Part shown: piece by piece, positions 40,753 to 55,100 of the stretch
Numbering within the stretch: the first letter of the stretch is position 1
Layout: each line of letters opens with the position of its first letter
Origin: Chionoecetes opilio
Lineage: Eukaryota > Arthropoda > Malacostraca > Decapoda > Majidae
Direction: 5' to 3'
Assembly: GCA_016584305.1 (NCBI GenBank)
Contig: JACEEZ010009483.1
Coordinates: 782,501 to 846,500 of the forward strand
DNA: 64,000 bases
Notes under the pieces: model-generated
Told to the model about the DNA's origin: nothing
The model's input: the letters and a program-made list of their open reading frames with translations, nothing else
Databases searched by the model: none
Translations under genes and position numbers: made by a program

Positions 40753-41762
40753 CTAATACTTTGTTAGTCTGTTTTTCCTTACCGCCATCAGACGTATAGG
40801 AAAAAAATGTACCAAATTTTCAAGGGTTGGAAGGGGAAGTTTAGTCCCTGATTCCTCAATAGCAGCCTCAAGTCCCTGTAGCGAGCTCACATCGTGCCCT
40901 TGTAAATCTTTCTTGATCAGGTGCCAGAGGTTTTCAGCAGGGTTTATATCGGAACTGTGACCTGGCCAGTCCCTAATAAATAGAGCCTGACAGTTTTCTA
41001 ACCAATTTGTTACACTTAGAGCCTATAGCTGTGTGTGCAAGTGCTCCGTCCTGCTGAACATTTTTAGCACCTGTGCGAACTGTCAGGCAAATAGTCACAC
41101 AATAAATAAGTAATTATTTGGATAATTTTGTTCATTCTTGGTTAGTTCCACAAGTTCTAATCCTCTACCCGAGGAACAGGTTCATACCATTAAGAAATCA
41201 AGGTTTTTACTGTCTGTTCTAGGTCCTGAGGGTCTAGGGGACTGCTACCCATACTTCGATAGATCTTTCCACCTCTGTGACAGGTAACAGTAAAGGTTGC
41301 CTCATCGAACCACAACACATAAGAGCCAATTTTCAGTACTCCAGGTCAGATATTTTTGGGCAAATACTATCCTACGTCCCCTCTGGGCACACGAGAGAGG
41401 GGGTTTCTTTACCTGCTTGTAAATCCAAGCTCGTGCACACGATGGGATATGGTTATTACTGACACTCCAATGAACACTTTTGTTTAGTTTTCTTTCAATT
41501 TTGTGGCAGTAACTTGTGGATTGGATTCTAATTCACATTTTACGATGTTACTAGCACGTTTGGTTGTGTTCCATAGGGGTAATGGGCTTTTTGTGGGAGC
41601 TTGCATATTTATGCTGCCATATCCCCTATGCCTATGAAGGTACTTGAACACTGCAGTGCATGATACAGACAGTAAGTCGCAGATTTCTTTGGAGAATGAC
41701 CAGCTTTCTTTAAACCAGTGAATTGTGCAATAACTTGATGTGAAGTCTTTTGTAGGGGCCAT
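40753..41762 (-). pseudogene. Tc1-like transposase pseudogene
   Basis: Minus-strand remnant of a DDE transposase. The N-terminus MAPTKDFTSSYCTIHWFKES is followed by a helix-turn-helix-like segment (FSKEICDLLSVSCTAVFKYL). After frame breaks come NVQQDGALAHTA (second catalytic Asp region) and DINPAENLWHLIKKDLQGHD (third acidic residue in the NPxEN motif). It ends VRKNRLTKY and stop. About 1010 bp against roughly 1020 for an intact gene, but with several frameshifts and stops, so inactive. Lies 350 bp beyond the METTL1 stop, in antisense. Confidence 0.8.
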
Positions 41763-43524
41763 CAGAAGCGCAGAAAAAATGCCCATAAATACCACAAATT
41801 ATATTGTTCCTCGATTATTTTCATGTAAAGGGCATAAAAGTGGGAGGGTTTTCACTAAACTGCAGTGACAACTCATTTTTGAATTTAGGATGAAGTACGT
41901 ACATATATAATCCTATTCTTTCAATCATTTTATTTGGTGTAAAATCCTCTCGTCATATCTTAACATTTTCAGATCACCGTCATCCATCAATATACGCTCC
42001 ATATCAAATAGCAGAATTTGCCTTACGCGTGTCGTGCTGTATAAACTACATTCCATACAAAATAGTTCAGCACTAACATAAATACACCAAAACATCAGAG
42101 CAAATCTACATGAAATCCATTAAGTTGTTGTTATTATTATTTTGCAGATTGGTAAACATCAGCAGGCTGGGATGAATCAAATGCTGCTCAACACTATTTA
42201 CATAAGGAAGGTTGTTCAAACAGTGAGGAGCATCAGCGTCTTCATCTCAACTCCCACTCGCTACTAGTTTGTGTATTTTGAAAGTAAACTCAAATGAAAA
42301 GCAACAAAATATCAATCAACAGTCTACACTACAGGATGGGACATTTGCTCGTAAGTTGTGTTCCAAAATTTGTGGTAATCACTTGTCTGATCGCGGCTGT
42401 CATTCCCTTAGACAGTTAGTCTTCCTTCAAGACTGATGATGCTTGGGGCTGATGCACCATAAGAACATAAGGAAGCTACAAGAGGCCGTGAGACCTACAC
42501 GAGGTAGTTCCTGTAGCACCAAACACCACATTGTTGAGGAACTGAGTATTCAAGGCTGTAGTTATCAGACAAGTGGGCATCACAAAGTTTTGGAATACAA
42601 CTGTACATAACCACTTGGTCTAATACAATAATTCAAAATAAGCATATAATAATGGATGCAACTTGATGGGAGTAGTTAGGAGGATTGCCTCACACTTTTG
42701 CACCTTACAAGCTGTCTACATCTGAAGACCACCACTGAAAATGGTTGCTTGGCTTGGAGTACCCATGGCAGTATTGTGATTTTCCTTCATTTATGTGGGA
42801 TGCAGTTGTCAAAGTAGCATTATGCACAAATGAAACCAAAAAACTTGTAACAAGAATATAACAGAATACATAGCTGCTAGTGTTTCATCTTGCAGACTAT
42901 CAAGGAGACAATTATATTTCCCTTGTAGTAGATTAATTTAAATCCGACACAAAGGTCACTACAGTTAGGCCTCTTAAAATGGTTCACATGCTTGTCATAG
43001 CCAAACACTTTTTTGATTATGTCAACCTCTCCATTGGCAAAAAATTGATTAATTTTGTCACACAAGATTTAGAATACGTATCTACAATAACAGACGACAA
43101 AGTATATATAATTGCCACACATCTGGCTTAGTTTCATGGGAACTAAACCTCAATGTATTCTCCTGTTATATGTTAGTAGCAAAATATTTTTATCATGTAG
43201 TTTGTGCATAATGCTACTTCTACACACTGCTTCTCAGATAAAGGATGGAATATCGAGGTAAGCTAACAGGTACTCCAAGAGCAACCATTTTCAGTGAGAT
43301 ACCTGTTGGCAGATGATTTTGACAAGTTCCTAATACCTAGTTACGAGGTCTGGATTTTCAGTTCCCAGACAGGCAGACTATTTGGGAGTCTGTGCCTAGC
43401 AGTGAACATGTTGAGTTGTGACCTTTTAGAAAGAGGTGAGTGGGGTTGTAGCAGTTCTGCAATATTTTGTGTGTTTGTATTTTCATTCACATTACAAAAC
43501 CACACATAGTTTACACTACACCAT

Positions 43525-44737
43525 ACAAGGAGGTGTGATCAAAAAGTTCCCAGACCACATCTATAAAAAGCAGACAATGTATCTGATTAAAATTTGACCA
43601 ATATCTCCTTCAAATTAGTCGCCTTGTGCAGCGATACATTGCTCCGAGCACCTCTGCCATGATTGAAATGCTTCCTGAAAGTCCAGTTCTTTAAGCTTGT
43701 CAAGCACCACTTGTGATTCGTGCTAGATCTCCTTGTCTGTGTTAAAACAGCGACCCCTCGACTTAAGCTTCATCTTGGGGAAAAGGAAAAAGTCACAGGG
43801 AGCCAAATCCAGCGAGTGGTGGTCCACTGGTGGCTGGGGAGTGTTGATCGTGTTGATGTTGGCCAAAAATATGCGTGTTTTCCACACGGAGTGGGCTGCT
43901 TTTGCTGTGGGGTCAGATGTCTGGGCACGAACTTGGCAGCGATGTGGTGCATGTTCAAATTGGACGTGAGAATTGACTGAACTTATCCAAATGACACGTT
44001 TATGATATAAGGAACTTCATTGATGGTGATCTGACTATTCTGCTGCACAATTTGGGCAATTTCTTTAACGTTTTCAGTTGTGTTCGTTAAAAGTTGCCCT
44101 GACCCTCGGGCCCTCGTCATCCTCCAGTGATGTTCTGCCCTTCTGGAAGTGAGTGCCACTCCAAACAAATTGAGCACATTGCTTCAGGCCTGCTTTAACA
44201 TCAAGGGTCTTGATGCTAAAAAGGGTGCTTTTTCAAGGGTCTGTGTTGCCAATTTCCTGATCTTAACGCAAAACTTCATGCTTGCTCTCTGCTAAAGTCT
44301 GAGGTCCACTTGTGGATTCTGAGGCCATGGCACCCCTCAAAATATAAAATCTTATTTGCCACCCCCCCCCCCAAAAAAAATGAAAACTAATCATGTGCTT
44401 TTCCCGATTTTGATGTATACACTTGTACAGTGCAGGCAGGCATATACTGTGTTATGCTTACTACAGGTCATCTGGCCACTTGGCCGTGCCCCCCCCCCAC
44501 CCACCCCCAAAGCTTTTCCGAAAATCCGCCAGTGCTGAGGTCCATACTGAAATGACAACCGAGCACATAAGCGTGGTCACAAAATCACGTGTAGCACATG
44601 TCCTAATATTCACAGAATGACTCTACACACCATACTGAACCATAACAGTCACTGGTTGCTCCTGCTACACATGAGTCCCGTGCTCTTTGTCTTTGCTACA
44701 TGGACAGTCAGGGAACTTTTTGATCACACCTCTTATG
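43525..44737 (-). mobile_element. Mariner-like element, degenerate
   Basis: TIRs of about 22 bp, AGGTGTGATCAAAAAGTTCC, at both ends (about 43531 and 44732), each next to a TA. It encloses a transposase pseudogene on the minus strand and a C-run-rich segment at about 44358-44515 that looks like a later insertion. Confidence 0.75.
43561..44328 (-). pseudogene. Mariner transposase pseudogene
   Basis: Begins MASESTSGPQTLAESKHEVL. The best part reads HSLDLAPCDFFLFPKMKLKS and EAFQSWQRCSEQCIAAQGD, typical of the mariner catalytic core end (DLAPCDFFLFP). There are multiple stops and it is about 255 codons instead of about 340, so internal deletion and decay. Confidence 0.75.
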
Positions 44738-47149
44738 CATGAAGGAAAAATTAATTTATATAAAATTGGAAAAAAAAGTGTCATAATGAGTTAGTATACT
44801 TTGAAAAAAACAAACAAAAAACTAATGAGCCAAGATAACCAGGAACTACAAAGACAACCCCGTCACTTGTGCACCTTCCTCCAGTTTTCAGGACAAGCAT
44901 AAATACAATGGTTAGAGAGTGAAACATGCCTGTCATAATCAAGTGCTTTTTATATGAAAGTATAAGCCCGAACAGCTACGTAATATGTTAAAGTTCATTA
45001 ACAAATGAAGTAGTCACAGAAATGAGATACTTCAATAACATGAACATAAGCAGTAAATGTTAAGGAAAGATGCATGGATGCACTGTAGGTTTGCCATTTT
45101 TGCTCTAACTGAAATTACAAAACTACATTATATTTTTTGAAGAAGCTCATTACTGTCAATCTCCCGCAAAAAATAAAAATATTTCTGATAACCATGTCCA
45201 TCTCAATACTGTCTTGTGTCCATTCTGTAAATTCTAACATTCACAAATTGGTTTGGTTGTGCAGTGATGCTAACTTGCATCTAAGGCACTTGCTGACTAG
45301 TATTCCTTCTGCGAAATGCCTGTCTGCTGCTGCAATTTATCCCAACAATTTCCAAACCACCCACCACCTGCATAGCCATTCCTAAGTGACGCATCAGGAC
45401 CTGATGATGACCAGTACTTTGGCCAGCATTATTATACTTCATATTAGGGGCTAAAATCCTTGGTCCTGTATCCACTCTAATGGCATGCTTGAAAATAATT
45501 ATTGGTAAGTGAGAAGTTATAAACGCATCTTGTGTGTACAAGTATGATCACCATGAAAGCCACAGATGATAAGGTTATACATGCACTCATGATAAGTTTG
45601 GCAAATATGAATGTTATGAGGAGCTTGCAAGTACTGTCAATGAGACTTTTGCTCCAGCAAATATGCCATTCACAAAAACAATGTCCACAGTGGATAGCCA
45701 TGTTGATAATCCCGCCCTACTGAAGGATTCATTTTAGGTTTTGAGATATTCAAATGTGATGGAGGCTGTGACAAGCAGAAGAGTATTGCAGCTCGGATAC
45801 AAGTCATTATCACCTTACACAAGTCAGCACCACCTACAGGTAAACTTATTACTTCAGTGATGGCGAGAGGCATGGGTAGAACAGCACATTGAGCATCCTG
45901 TCTTGGTAGTAACTTACCATGACTGTAAGGCTTTTTTTTTCTACAAGAATGAACGAATGACAGTACAGTTTAAGCAAAGTACAGTATTGCAAATCTGAAG
46001 CTTGGAGGGAGAGGGAGAGATAAAGATTGCCAACATGATAAAGTTTATGAAATGGTTTGCCAATGTCTACTGCAACTGATATTGAGGTGGTGATGATACT
46101 AACTTTCTGAACATAAACTACAATGCTACTGACAATGGAAATGTGTTTGGCATTGTCCACAGCTGACATAACACAAAGCTCGGTGACATCTGTCTTGAAG
46201 GACTGAATAATGGGGTAGATTGTAAAAAACTAAGGCACCATTCTTTTCTGAATGCACATTAATAGTATACAGTCTATGTTCCTAAATAGTAATAATATAT
46301 CTTATACTCCTTACATGATCAGTACATATAGGATTCAGGATCACAACTTCAGCCTCACCTATTCATTGATAAACGTATCGGGTAAATAATATAGACAGGG
46401 TAAAACACATAAAGCTCTCAGAAAATTACAATTAAGTTGAATGTACTACACTTTGTAATAATGGATGAAATTCAAGACACCTAAATGTAATGGAGGAAGT
46501 TTACATGGATTCTACATGCTATCGTGTCTTTTCTTCAAGTAAATGAAAAAATATGCTATTAATAGATGTGATCCAGTGTGAAAAGTAAATATTAGACAAT
46601 GTTTGAACCCTCAAATTAAGGATATATCTTTGTCTTGGGTTTATATGAAGGCATTTACAAAATGCCTTCAATTTGTCATTCTCTTAATATGGTGTGAACT
46701 CCTCAGTCAGTCATCCAACAACGTCATGCATTTCATGCATCAGTTATCCACACACAAGGATGTGTTGTAATAACCATATGGTAAGCATATATTAGTATCA
46801 AACTCCTTGCGACTTGGGAGACCTGATATGACAATATTGCAAAAATATCTTTGATATTTTTGAATTTCCCCCAAGTTTCATGCAGATCAAGCAGGAGTGA
46901 GCAAAGAACGGATAACCTTGGGATAAAAGGATATGAGCAATGCTAGCTTAGGATATGTGCATATATTGGGTTCATGCTGTGCCATTGTCTTTCACAATAG
47001 CACCTGTAATTTACAAAATAATTTCCAGTACATACTTTTCCTTACTTCATTTGTAAAGTAGTAATACAGTCTAAGAATGTGAAGTGTATGTTCTCATAAC
47101 TGGTGAGAAAAACTGAAGTTGAAATCAAATAAAGATATATCACCAACAG

Positions 47150-47157
47150 TATATATA

Positions 47158-47205
<48 letters not shown>
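47150..47205. repeat. (TA)n microsatellite
   Basis: About 25 TA repeats with minor interruptions. Confidence 0.95.
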
Positions 47206-47209
<4 letters not shown>

Positions 47210-48957
47210 ATACAAGTGGGAGGAGCAAGTTGTATGAGAATATATGCACATACATATACACGTTTGGGACCAATATATAAATTACACTTGATATTAAAGC
47301 TGATGACATCAATAACTTTCAAATATCACCCCAAAACTTATTTCATCATAAATGTCTAGCAAAATACAACTTTTTCATCAAAAGTGATCTTTACCCATAT
47401 GTTTCTGCACCTGATGGTAACCCAGCATGCTAACTATGTACGTACCTTCTATAGAGCCTAGGACAGACTTGTTTCAAGAAGGCTGTGGAGAATGGTGCTT
47501 CTTCCTCCTGTAATGGCAAGGTGACATTAGGCACAATACAAATATTAATCGGAATTAAAGTCATTATATAAATACCTGCAAACTGTTTTAATTGTTAGTA
47601 AACAATCTGCTTTGCCCTAAGGGGTTCACCGAGTTTTCCTCAAAAAATGCCTTTTCTCCATTACTCGTTCAGAGAAACCTGTAGCCTAGAATTTTCAAGG
47701 TAAACTCGTATATCATCCCAGTGCAAAACAATGATTTAGAGGCCACTTTAAGCACACATGTGCCAAATTCAAATGTCTATGGTGAGCAAAATTTAATGTT
47801 CTTTGCTTGCGTGGCATAATGTTGATTTGTTGGAAAAATACTATAATTACGTTACACGAAAGACCTAGCTCGCGTAAATGACTGGCCAGCAGCTTTCTCT
47901 GCACGACCTTGGCCTGGCGCGAGAGCAGAGAGAGATGAGCACCCAGAAAGCAGGCAATGCTGAACATTTCTTGCCATGATTCTCCCCACACCCACGGTAC
48001 AATGCCAAAGGCCTCAAGAAAGTGTCACACTTTACTGGCGAGGATGAAGAGACTACGCACAAGTCGCTTGAGTGCTGTAAGAAGTGCTGATGAACCTCCA
48101 GTATCCCTTCAACCTCTGGTCCCTGGCCAGGACACCCACACCTTGAGCTGCCTAATAGCTCTTTAAATAGGAGGGGACCAGGAGCCAAATTTCCTCCCAG
48201 ATGATTGTGTATATTCTGGATACAATATCTAGGTGGCTCCAGTAACATGACTTACCAATTCAGAATAAACCATTACAACTCAATAACTTTCTTTTCAACT
48301 TTCAGTGTCGATTGTAAAATAATACAAAATAAAATGAATTAAAATTCCAATCCAATGGATATTTTCATCAGAGGGAAATTCAATGAGGAAATTTGTACAA
48401 AGAATCATAGCTTTTAGCTGCATAAATTTCTTACAAAGCTCAGAAAATGAAGAAAAATATGGTAAAATTAACCACAAAAAATATTGCTACAAGCACAATT
48501 TTGCTCTAATCAATTAGTCTCTGGGAAGATTTAGCGGCGTTTGATTTATTTGTCGTGCATACGGACAGTATCAAGGAGGTATAAAAACATTGCCATTTTA
48601 TATAGAAAAAGAAATAAAGAAAAACATTCCTATCACCTTCAAACTTGACCCAGGAATATATCAAAGTAATAAAGATTTCAGTGTATTGATTTCATGGAAA
48701 TTGGAACAAAACATCAACATGTCCTAAACGCCACCTTTGAAGTGCCATCTCATGTTAGGGAAAAAACTTTTTGTATGAGAGAGAGAGAGAGAGAGAGACT
48801 GTATGATGAGTGATACAATAAGAGAGCTAAGCTATGTACATGTTGTGTGAATCCGTTGGAACAGAAATACCAACATCATGATGCACTTTCTTGAATGGCA
48901 TTAGTGACAAAACTAATAATTGTGGTAGTTCTGAGATATATCAAATATCTGAAAAGC

Positions 48958-49149
48958 TCACCTTTTCTTCTTGTGTTCTGGCAAACTCTCCTGACCACTA
49001 TCATCTAAGGTGCTTTCTGATGAGGATGATTCATCATCGGATGAGGAGGAAGAAGAGGAGGAAGAGTCCGAGGATGAGTCTGAGGCCATGCCGCAGCCCT
49101 TGGAGGTGTCCACACTCTCCGCTAGGGTTGCGAGGTCTGGCCTCTTCTC
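48958..49149 (-). CDS. JMJD6 exon 7 (poly-Ser tail)
   Basis: Acceptor TATTTGCAG. Encodes [14 protein letters not shown], then an acidic poly-Ser segment (residues about 343-363) and the tail EHKKKR, stop TGA at 48960-48958. In mammals the poly-Ser stretch controls nuclear sub-localisation and is absent from some splice forms. Confidence 0.95.
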   Translation of the reverse strand, partial: EKRPDLATLAESVDTSKGCGMASDSSSDSSSSSSSSSDDESSSSESTLDDSGQESLPEHKKKR

Positions 49150-52100
49150 CTGCAAATATAGAAACACACCACTTGCTTCAAGCTCCTTTTTACAACAGGA
49201 ACATCACATCAAAGAAGTGCTTAGGTACACACTTTGATACTGAAGATAATGCTGATATCAAACTGACCAAATCTTACGCCTGGTACAAACTCAAGCACAG
49301 ACACTCCTCTACCTACATACATTAACCTGTGGACTGCAACATTCTGTATCTCACAGATGCTGAGAAATGTAGTTTATGATGAAAAATGCACCCCTAAAAC
49401 TTTTTAAATATTAAATTACAAACCCCAGGAATCAATTTTGCACTTAAATAAGGGAGCTCCTGTATGTCAGCTTTTAGTTTCCTGAAAACTCCTCACTGAG
49501 ATCTAATGAAATGTTTAGGACTCTTGGTTGTACTCCTACCTTTAGCACTCTAAGCCACTTCTTGGACAACTTTGGACGGCCTCGTACAGTCTTGTGCCAA
49601 ACTATGGGGAAGTTTGTGGTTGACGAGAAGTTTTGTGTGATGGCGATGGTGTCGTCCAGGTTGATGACCACGTGCCACCACCCGCCCGGCACAAACACAG
49701 TCTCCCCGGGGTTCTGCACCAGCTCAATCTGAAAACTCTCATCATGATTAGTATGAACCTCAAATATTAAGTGGTCCCTCTAATCCATTACAACATTTCT
49801 CATATTTCCCTATGTCTTACTTTCCCATGCTTGGAATAATATTTTCTACCTAAGCATAGGATCAATTAAATCTTGTATCATTCCCATTGATCTCTGTTGC
49901 ACTATTTTCTTTTGTATCTGTGTGACTAGATCTTTCATGAATAAAGTTGACATGCACCCCTTTCCACTACAATAGCCAGGTGTAGCGTCTCCCTTACACC
50001 TCTCTGATCTATCTGTAATATGCCAACTTTTTACAAGTTCTCCATTCACACTATTCATCTTTTATACAGTAACCTCAAGTGCTCACCATTACCATGGAAA
50101 ATGTACATTGGCTGTGATCAGTATTCAAAATAGCATTGTAGTGAGGAAGCTGTCACAGGACACTGTTGTCATGACCTCAGTCCCTGCACACACTGTACAA
50201 TGGACACATGCTGTGGCCACACTGGGGCTCACATTCTGCTCTGGACTCATCGGATGTGAAATGGATTTTGGATTTTGTAGCCAGGTACTTGTCTGAGGTT
50301 TTGAGGAATAGAGGAATCCATTCACTAGACCAGGGGTGGGGAACCATTTTACTACTAAGGGCCATTTGGATATTCATGACATCATTAGCGGGCCATACAA
50401 AACTATCAACTTAAAAATCACCCTACTTTTTTTGGCAGACGAGAACCACACGTGTCTGTCCCATCATCTATGTGTCATATCCGTCCCGTAATGGACGTGC
50501 TTGTCCCTTAAAATTTACGTTATAAGTATTATGCATGCACTTAATAACAATCTATGTTTGTATGAAAAAAAAAAAAAGCTCCTAGATTTATTAGATTTAG
50601 TCTCGTCTGTGGTTGCCTTGGCAGGGCCTGACCAAATGGTTTTGCGGGCCGGACATTCCCCACCCCTGCACTAGACCCTAAGCCTCAGACGACTCCAAAC
50701 AATAAGTACTCTTTGCTAGAGCCTACATGAGTTGTGAACTCAACTGCAGTTACACTTGTTCTTGTACATTCAATACCTAATACACCTAAAGGTGATCAAT
50801 GAGTGTTTGGTGCTGCCATGGCTTTCATAAGGACCATAAGAAGAGCAGAGAGGAGCCTGGCGAGCTGTGTTAACGCATAGCACTGCCTATCATGAGGGCA
50901 CAACTGCCATTAATACATCTAGGGAGAAGGTATGACAAATTACTCAAAATCAATTGGCAATTCTGTAGAGCCTCTCAGCCTCACCTTTGTGGCACCGTGC
51001 GACGGAATGAGTGCGTTAACAAAGTCCAGGATACAAGTTCAAGCAGCACTGTGATGTGTGGTGCATGGATCAAGATGTAAAGAGCTATTATGATCTATTT
51101 GACAATCATTAATTATTATGAATAACAAATGCAAAGATAGAAACAAAGATGCTGGTCAGTATCTTAGACGGCTGTCACAAGTGCCTAGCAGTTTTGCTAC
51201 TCCAATGTTTGGTGTTGCTACCAATACCATTAAGCTGGTACTAGAGAGTCTTGGCCCAGTGGTATGTCAGCCATAACCAAACCAGATGCACTCACAGTAC
51301 TGAATATACCTGGTTATGTGGCCAGCTACGGTTGTAGTCAATTTTGTGAGATTCTTTGTTTATTTATGACACTAACCCAAGCTATGGCTTCAATGAGATA
51401 CAGGTACCAGTAGTAGTGCCAAGAAAAGTTGAACTGTTGAACAAACTGGAGCATGGTGATTCAGTGCCTATCATGTGATGAGTGTGGTATTGCTTCATCA
51501 ACTGTTAACCTATTAGGAATCCCTATTACATGACCTCTACTGATCTGGCAAAATAGTCAAGCCAGCAGCAAGGCTTTGGAACAAAAGGAGTTGGGGAATC
51601 AGTGGTGCCCTCATTTGATCTATCTAGACATGCAATATGTAATAACACCAATATGAATGGCATATGATTCTTGGTGGTAACTTGCAGTTAAAACCCAATT
51701 CTGACACATTTGTTCCCCAATGGAAATCAGGAGAGAAAATCAGTAAGACCCACCGGCCGGTACTTCTCAGGCCACGTGGGGTTTTGAGTGCGAGGATACA
51801 CCATGTGAAACCATGTGATGGCCTCACCCACTTGCTTCCCTCCTTCAGCATTAGGTACCCGAATCAGCTCCTTGGGGGTATCAGTAGGAAACAAGCACCA
51901 TCTGCAACACAAACTAGCCATGAAACTCTGGCGCATGTACAAAGACAGCCAAGGAAAGCACTAGCATTTCTGTGGTCTTGATAGTGACTTGCTCTATTAC
52001 TGGTGGAAGTGCAATACCCTGGCACCACTTGTTAGGATGAAGGGTTCTTTTTTTCAGGTTGACTTTGAAATTAGGTTTGATGATAAGATATTTCTTGGGG

Positions 52101-55100
52101 AACATCTGCTACGTCTGAATTCCCTAAGGCTTTACAAGCTGGTGTTATCATGGTAATCATATCAATCTAAACCTTTTTAGCAAAAAACATCTATCGAAAT
52201 TATAAATGTATCAACTACGGTACAACTGAAAAACTTTTAAAATTTTGAACATGGGGAAATTGATACAGTATCCCAATCGTTAAGTGAGAGAAATCTGTAT
52301 AGGTGTACATGTGAAACAAGAAAATAAACCCTAAGCCTACAACCAATAGTTGTTTCACGGCTAGTTCGAATGTTGAGATCAATAACAAGATTACATTTGA
52401 CACAAGGTAACTCACCGTTTATGACCTCTGACCAGGGAGTTCCAAGCACTGGTCCCCAGAGGGTCAATGTGGATGCCGGTGCCGGAGCGCCCGGGCCCCA
52501 TCACAAACCACCTGTAGGGGGGACGCCGGTCTTCTCCCGTGTACTTGAATAAGTCATCACGAAAATACTTGGGCACTTCATAGTCGTCTAAGATTTTCTT
52601 TCGTCGAACATGCTGCAACACGTAGGTCATTAAAAGCTTTCTTCTCCACTGAGTTGTGCAAAATGTGGTGAGACCTTATGTAAGCAGAGCCATCTATTCA
52701 AAGTCATTACAATGTGTCAAAATTACTATTCCCAAAAAACACAAATCTCCAATATAGCAATTGCCTTTCTTATCCTCTTTTGAACTGCTTCATCTATCTC
52801 CAACAGATAACATTAAGGCCACAGCTTGATGCTAATGGAAGTAAAAAACAGAAGGATACTAAGCAATCACAGTTGTATCCATTCTGGAAACAAAAACTAC
52901 ATGAAAAATTAAAATACTTACATCAGCAAAACTACTGTCAAAAATGTACAAAGGACTATCATCATCAGTTGCCTTCATATATTGGATATAATACTTCATT
53001 TTCATCTTAACACTAAAGCCTTCATTGTCTTCTCCACATTTGAACTTCTGGTTTCTGTACTTCTTGGCAAGTCTCTGTTAAAGGAAAAATAAATCAGGCA
53101 ATTGTAGGCAACACAAAAAGTTGTACATTTCTACTACTCACGGTATCAACAAAAATTATCTCAATCCATGGTGCTAAGTAATACACAATCTGTCATGAAA
53201 AACTAGATATTCATACAAAAAATGATGGGAATCTTACATCCTGAGTCCACTTATACTGAGCCTTCCAGGAGTCTGTGGCTCCCTTGATGACGACAGGCTT
53301 GTACGGCTTCTCATAGCGCTCAATAAACTCATCAATGGACACTTCATCCACATGGATACGCTCGGCTGAATCCTTAACTTTGTCTATACTGCAGTCAAAC
53401 TTGGTCTTGTAGTCAAGCTTGGTCCATACTCCTTTTTCTACACAAAGTTCTGTAAAAAAGTAACCACTCGTTCAACAACAGTTCATTAAACATTCATTAA
53501 CATCAGTTCTATAAAAGCAAGAGGAAGTGTAAATTATTATTCAAACAAGAGCACTCCAAGAACGCATACCTCCGTCAAGGCTAAATGAGCAAATTAAACT
53601 AAAGATTTCTAATAAATGCAACGGTACTTGCATTATTGATACCCTTACACCTCCAAAAGTTAATTCCATTTTAATGAATTCAGCACTCTGCTTTCTCCTC
53701 CGTCTGCACTTTTTGAATTGTAAGTATAGACGCTGGAAACCAGAGATTTGTCCTAAGAATGGAATTGGAAACTCTAGGGTTTAGAACAGATAGAGATAGC
53801 TGGAAGCGTATTATCAGCCGTCTAACCTCATCAAATATTACTGTAAATGGCGGCGTACAAGTCGACTCTTTGAGCCTGAAAAAATATCTCCATAACTATG
53901 GGTCGACTTATATGGCAAGGATAAAATGCGAACCTTTACCATCGAGTGCCAAACAAGCGGAACAGCACTACTAACAATCGCTGTACACCTACTACCGTAA
54001 CTCCAGTCAGACAACTATAATATGCGCCACTTCCAGAGCAAAAGCGATAACTGGAGAAGATGTTTAGCGACAGTTCCACCCACAGCTGTTTCCAACAGCT
54101 GATGACACACTGTAAACACTGGCGAATGCAAATGGCGGAGGGCACCGGTAAGTGCAGTCCAGTCATAGGTACTACCGTGTTTTACTATAATATACAGTAT
54201 GCATCGGTACTATCAGGGGACTAGGGTGTTTTTCAAGTGAAAACAAGAGGGGGACCTATAGTAAAGATTCATATCTTCATATAAGTGGTGTGGTGTTATG
54301 TGCTTTTGCGACAGGTTACCGTATACCGTACCGTAGCCTATCCACATTCAAGCTTTGGCCTACCAGTGGCCAACCGTATTTTTGGGGCCGACTTATACGG
54401 CAAGTATAGCCGCCATTTACGGTATGTGAAAAACTGACGTTAAACCGAAAGAAGAAGAAAGGTGGGTGGAGAAGGGGACTGAGGGAGCTTGAAGTTAAGA
54501 GAGAGAGTGCATAGATGCCAAAATTGGTGTTGGGCTCTACCTTGAAGGCAGCATATGATGAGGCCCCAGGACATCATTTAAAAACTCCTGGATCAAGACC
54601 TGGATCCAAATTGACTCCAAAAGTAAATCACTTCTAAATCAGGCCAAACCCCCACCTCTGGTAATATTTTCCTGCAAATCCATCCATAACATTTTGCAAA
54701 ATCCTGCTAACAAACCGAACAATCACATAACCTCCTTGGCGGAGGTAACAAAAAGTTCATGTATGGGGAGACAGGTGCAGCAATAACACTGCATTGGAAC
54801 ATTCGATAGATTGTTTCATAATTGATTAAGGTGGTGGCAATGGCATTCCGTCCATAGTTTTGTTGTAAAATGCTTGACTTCAATGACATGAAATTTCCTT
54901 TCATGAAATAACAATAAATCATTGGAACTCCTCCTTTCCTAATATTTTCTTGTAATAATTCAGTCAACATTATGTGGGCTTTCCCAAAAAACATTGCTTT
55001 ATAGTCCTTGATCTGCTTTCAAGAGAAAAAATCCTAAATGCAGTAATTTGCTGATATTCTGCAGGCTCCAGCTTGTGCATGAGATGAGATGGCACACAGT

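Larger units (their letters stand above)
40405..48957. other. Intergenic region between the METTL1 and JMJD6 3' ends
   Basis: Holds both 3' UTRs and two transposase pseudogenes (below). A TTGCAG acceptor-like site at about 42146 followed by ATTGGTAAACATCAGCAGG could start a spliced METTL1 3' UTR exon. On the minus strand an AATAAA (complement at 48545-48550) lies about 410 bp past the JMJD6 stop. 44.8-47.1 and 47.3-48.5 kb show no recognised gene; a 127-aa minus-strand open frame at 47865-48248 has no domain I can name. Confidence 0.7.

Noticed and set aside
47865..48248. 127-aa minus-strand open frame beyond JMJD6
   Set aside because: No recognisable family; could be part of a long JMJD6 3' UTR, but nothing supports coding.
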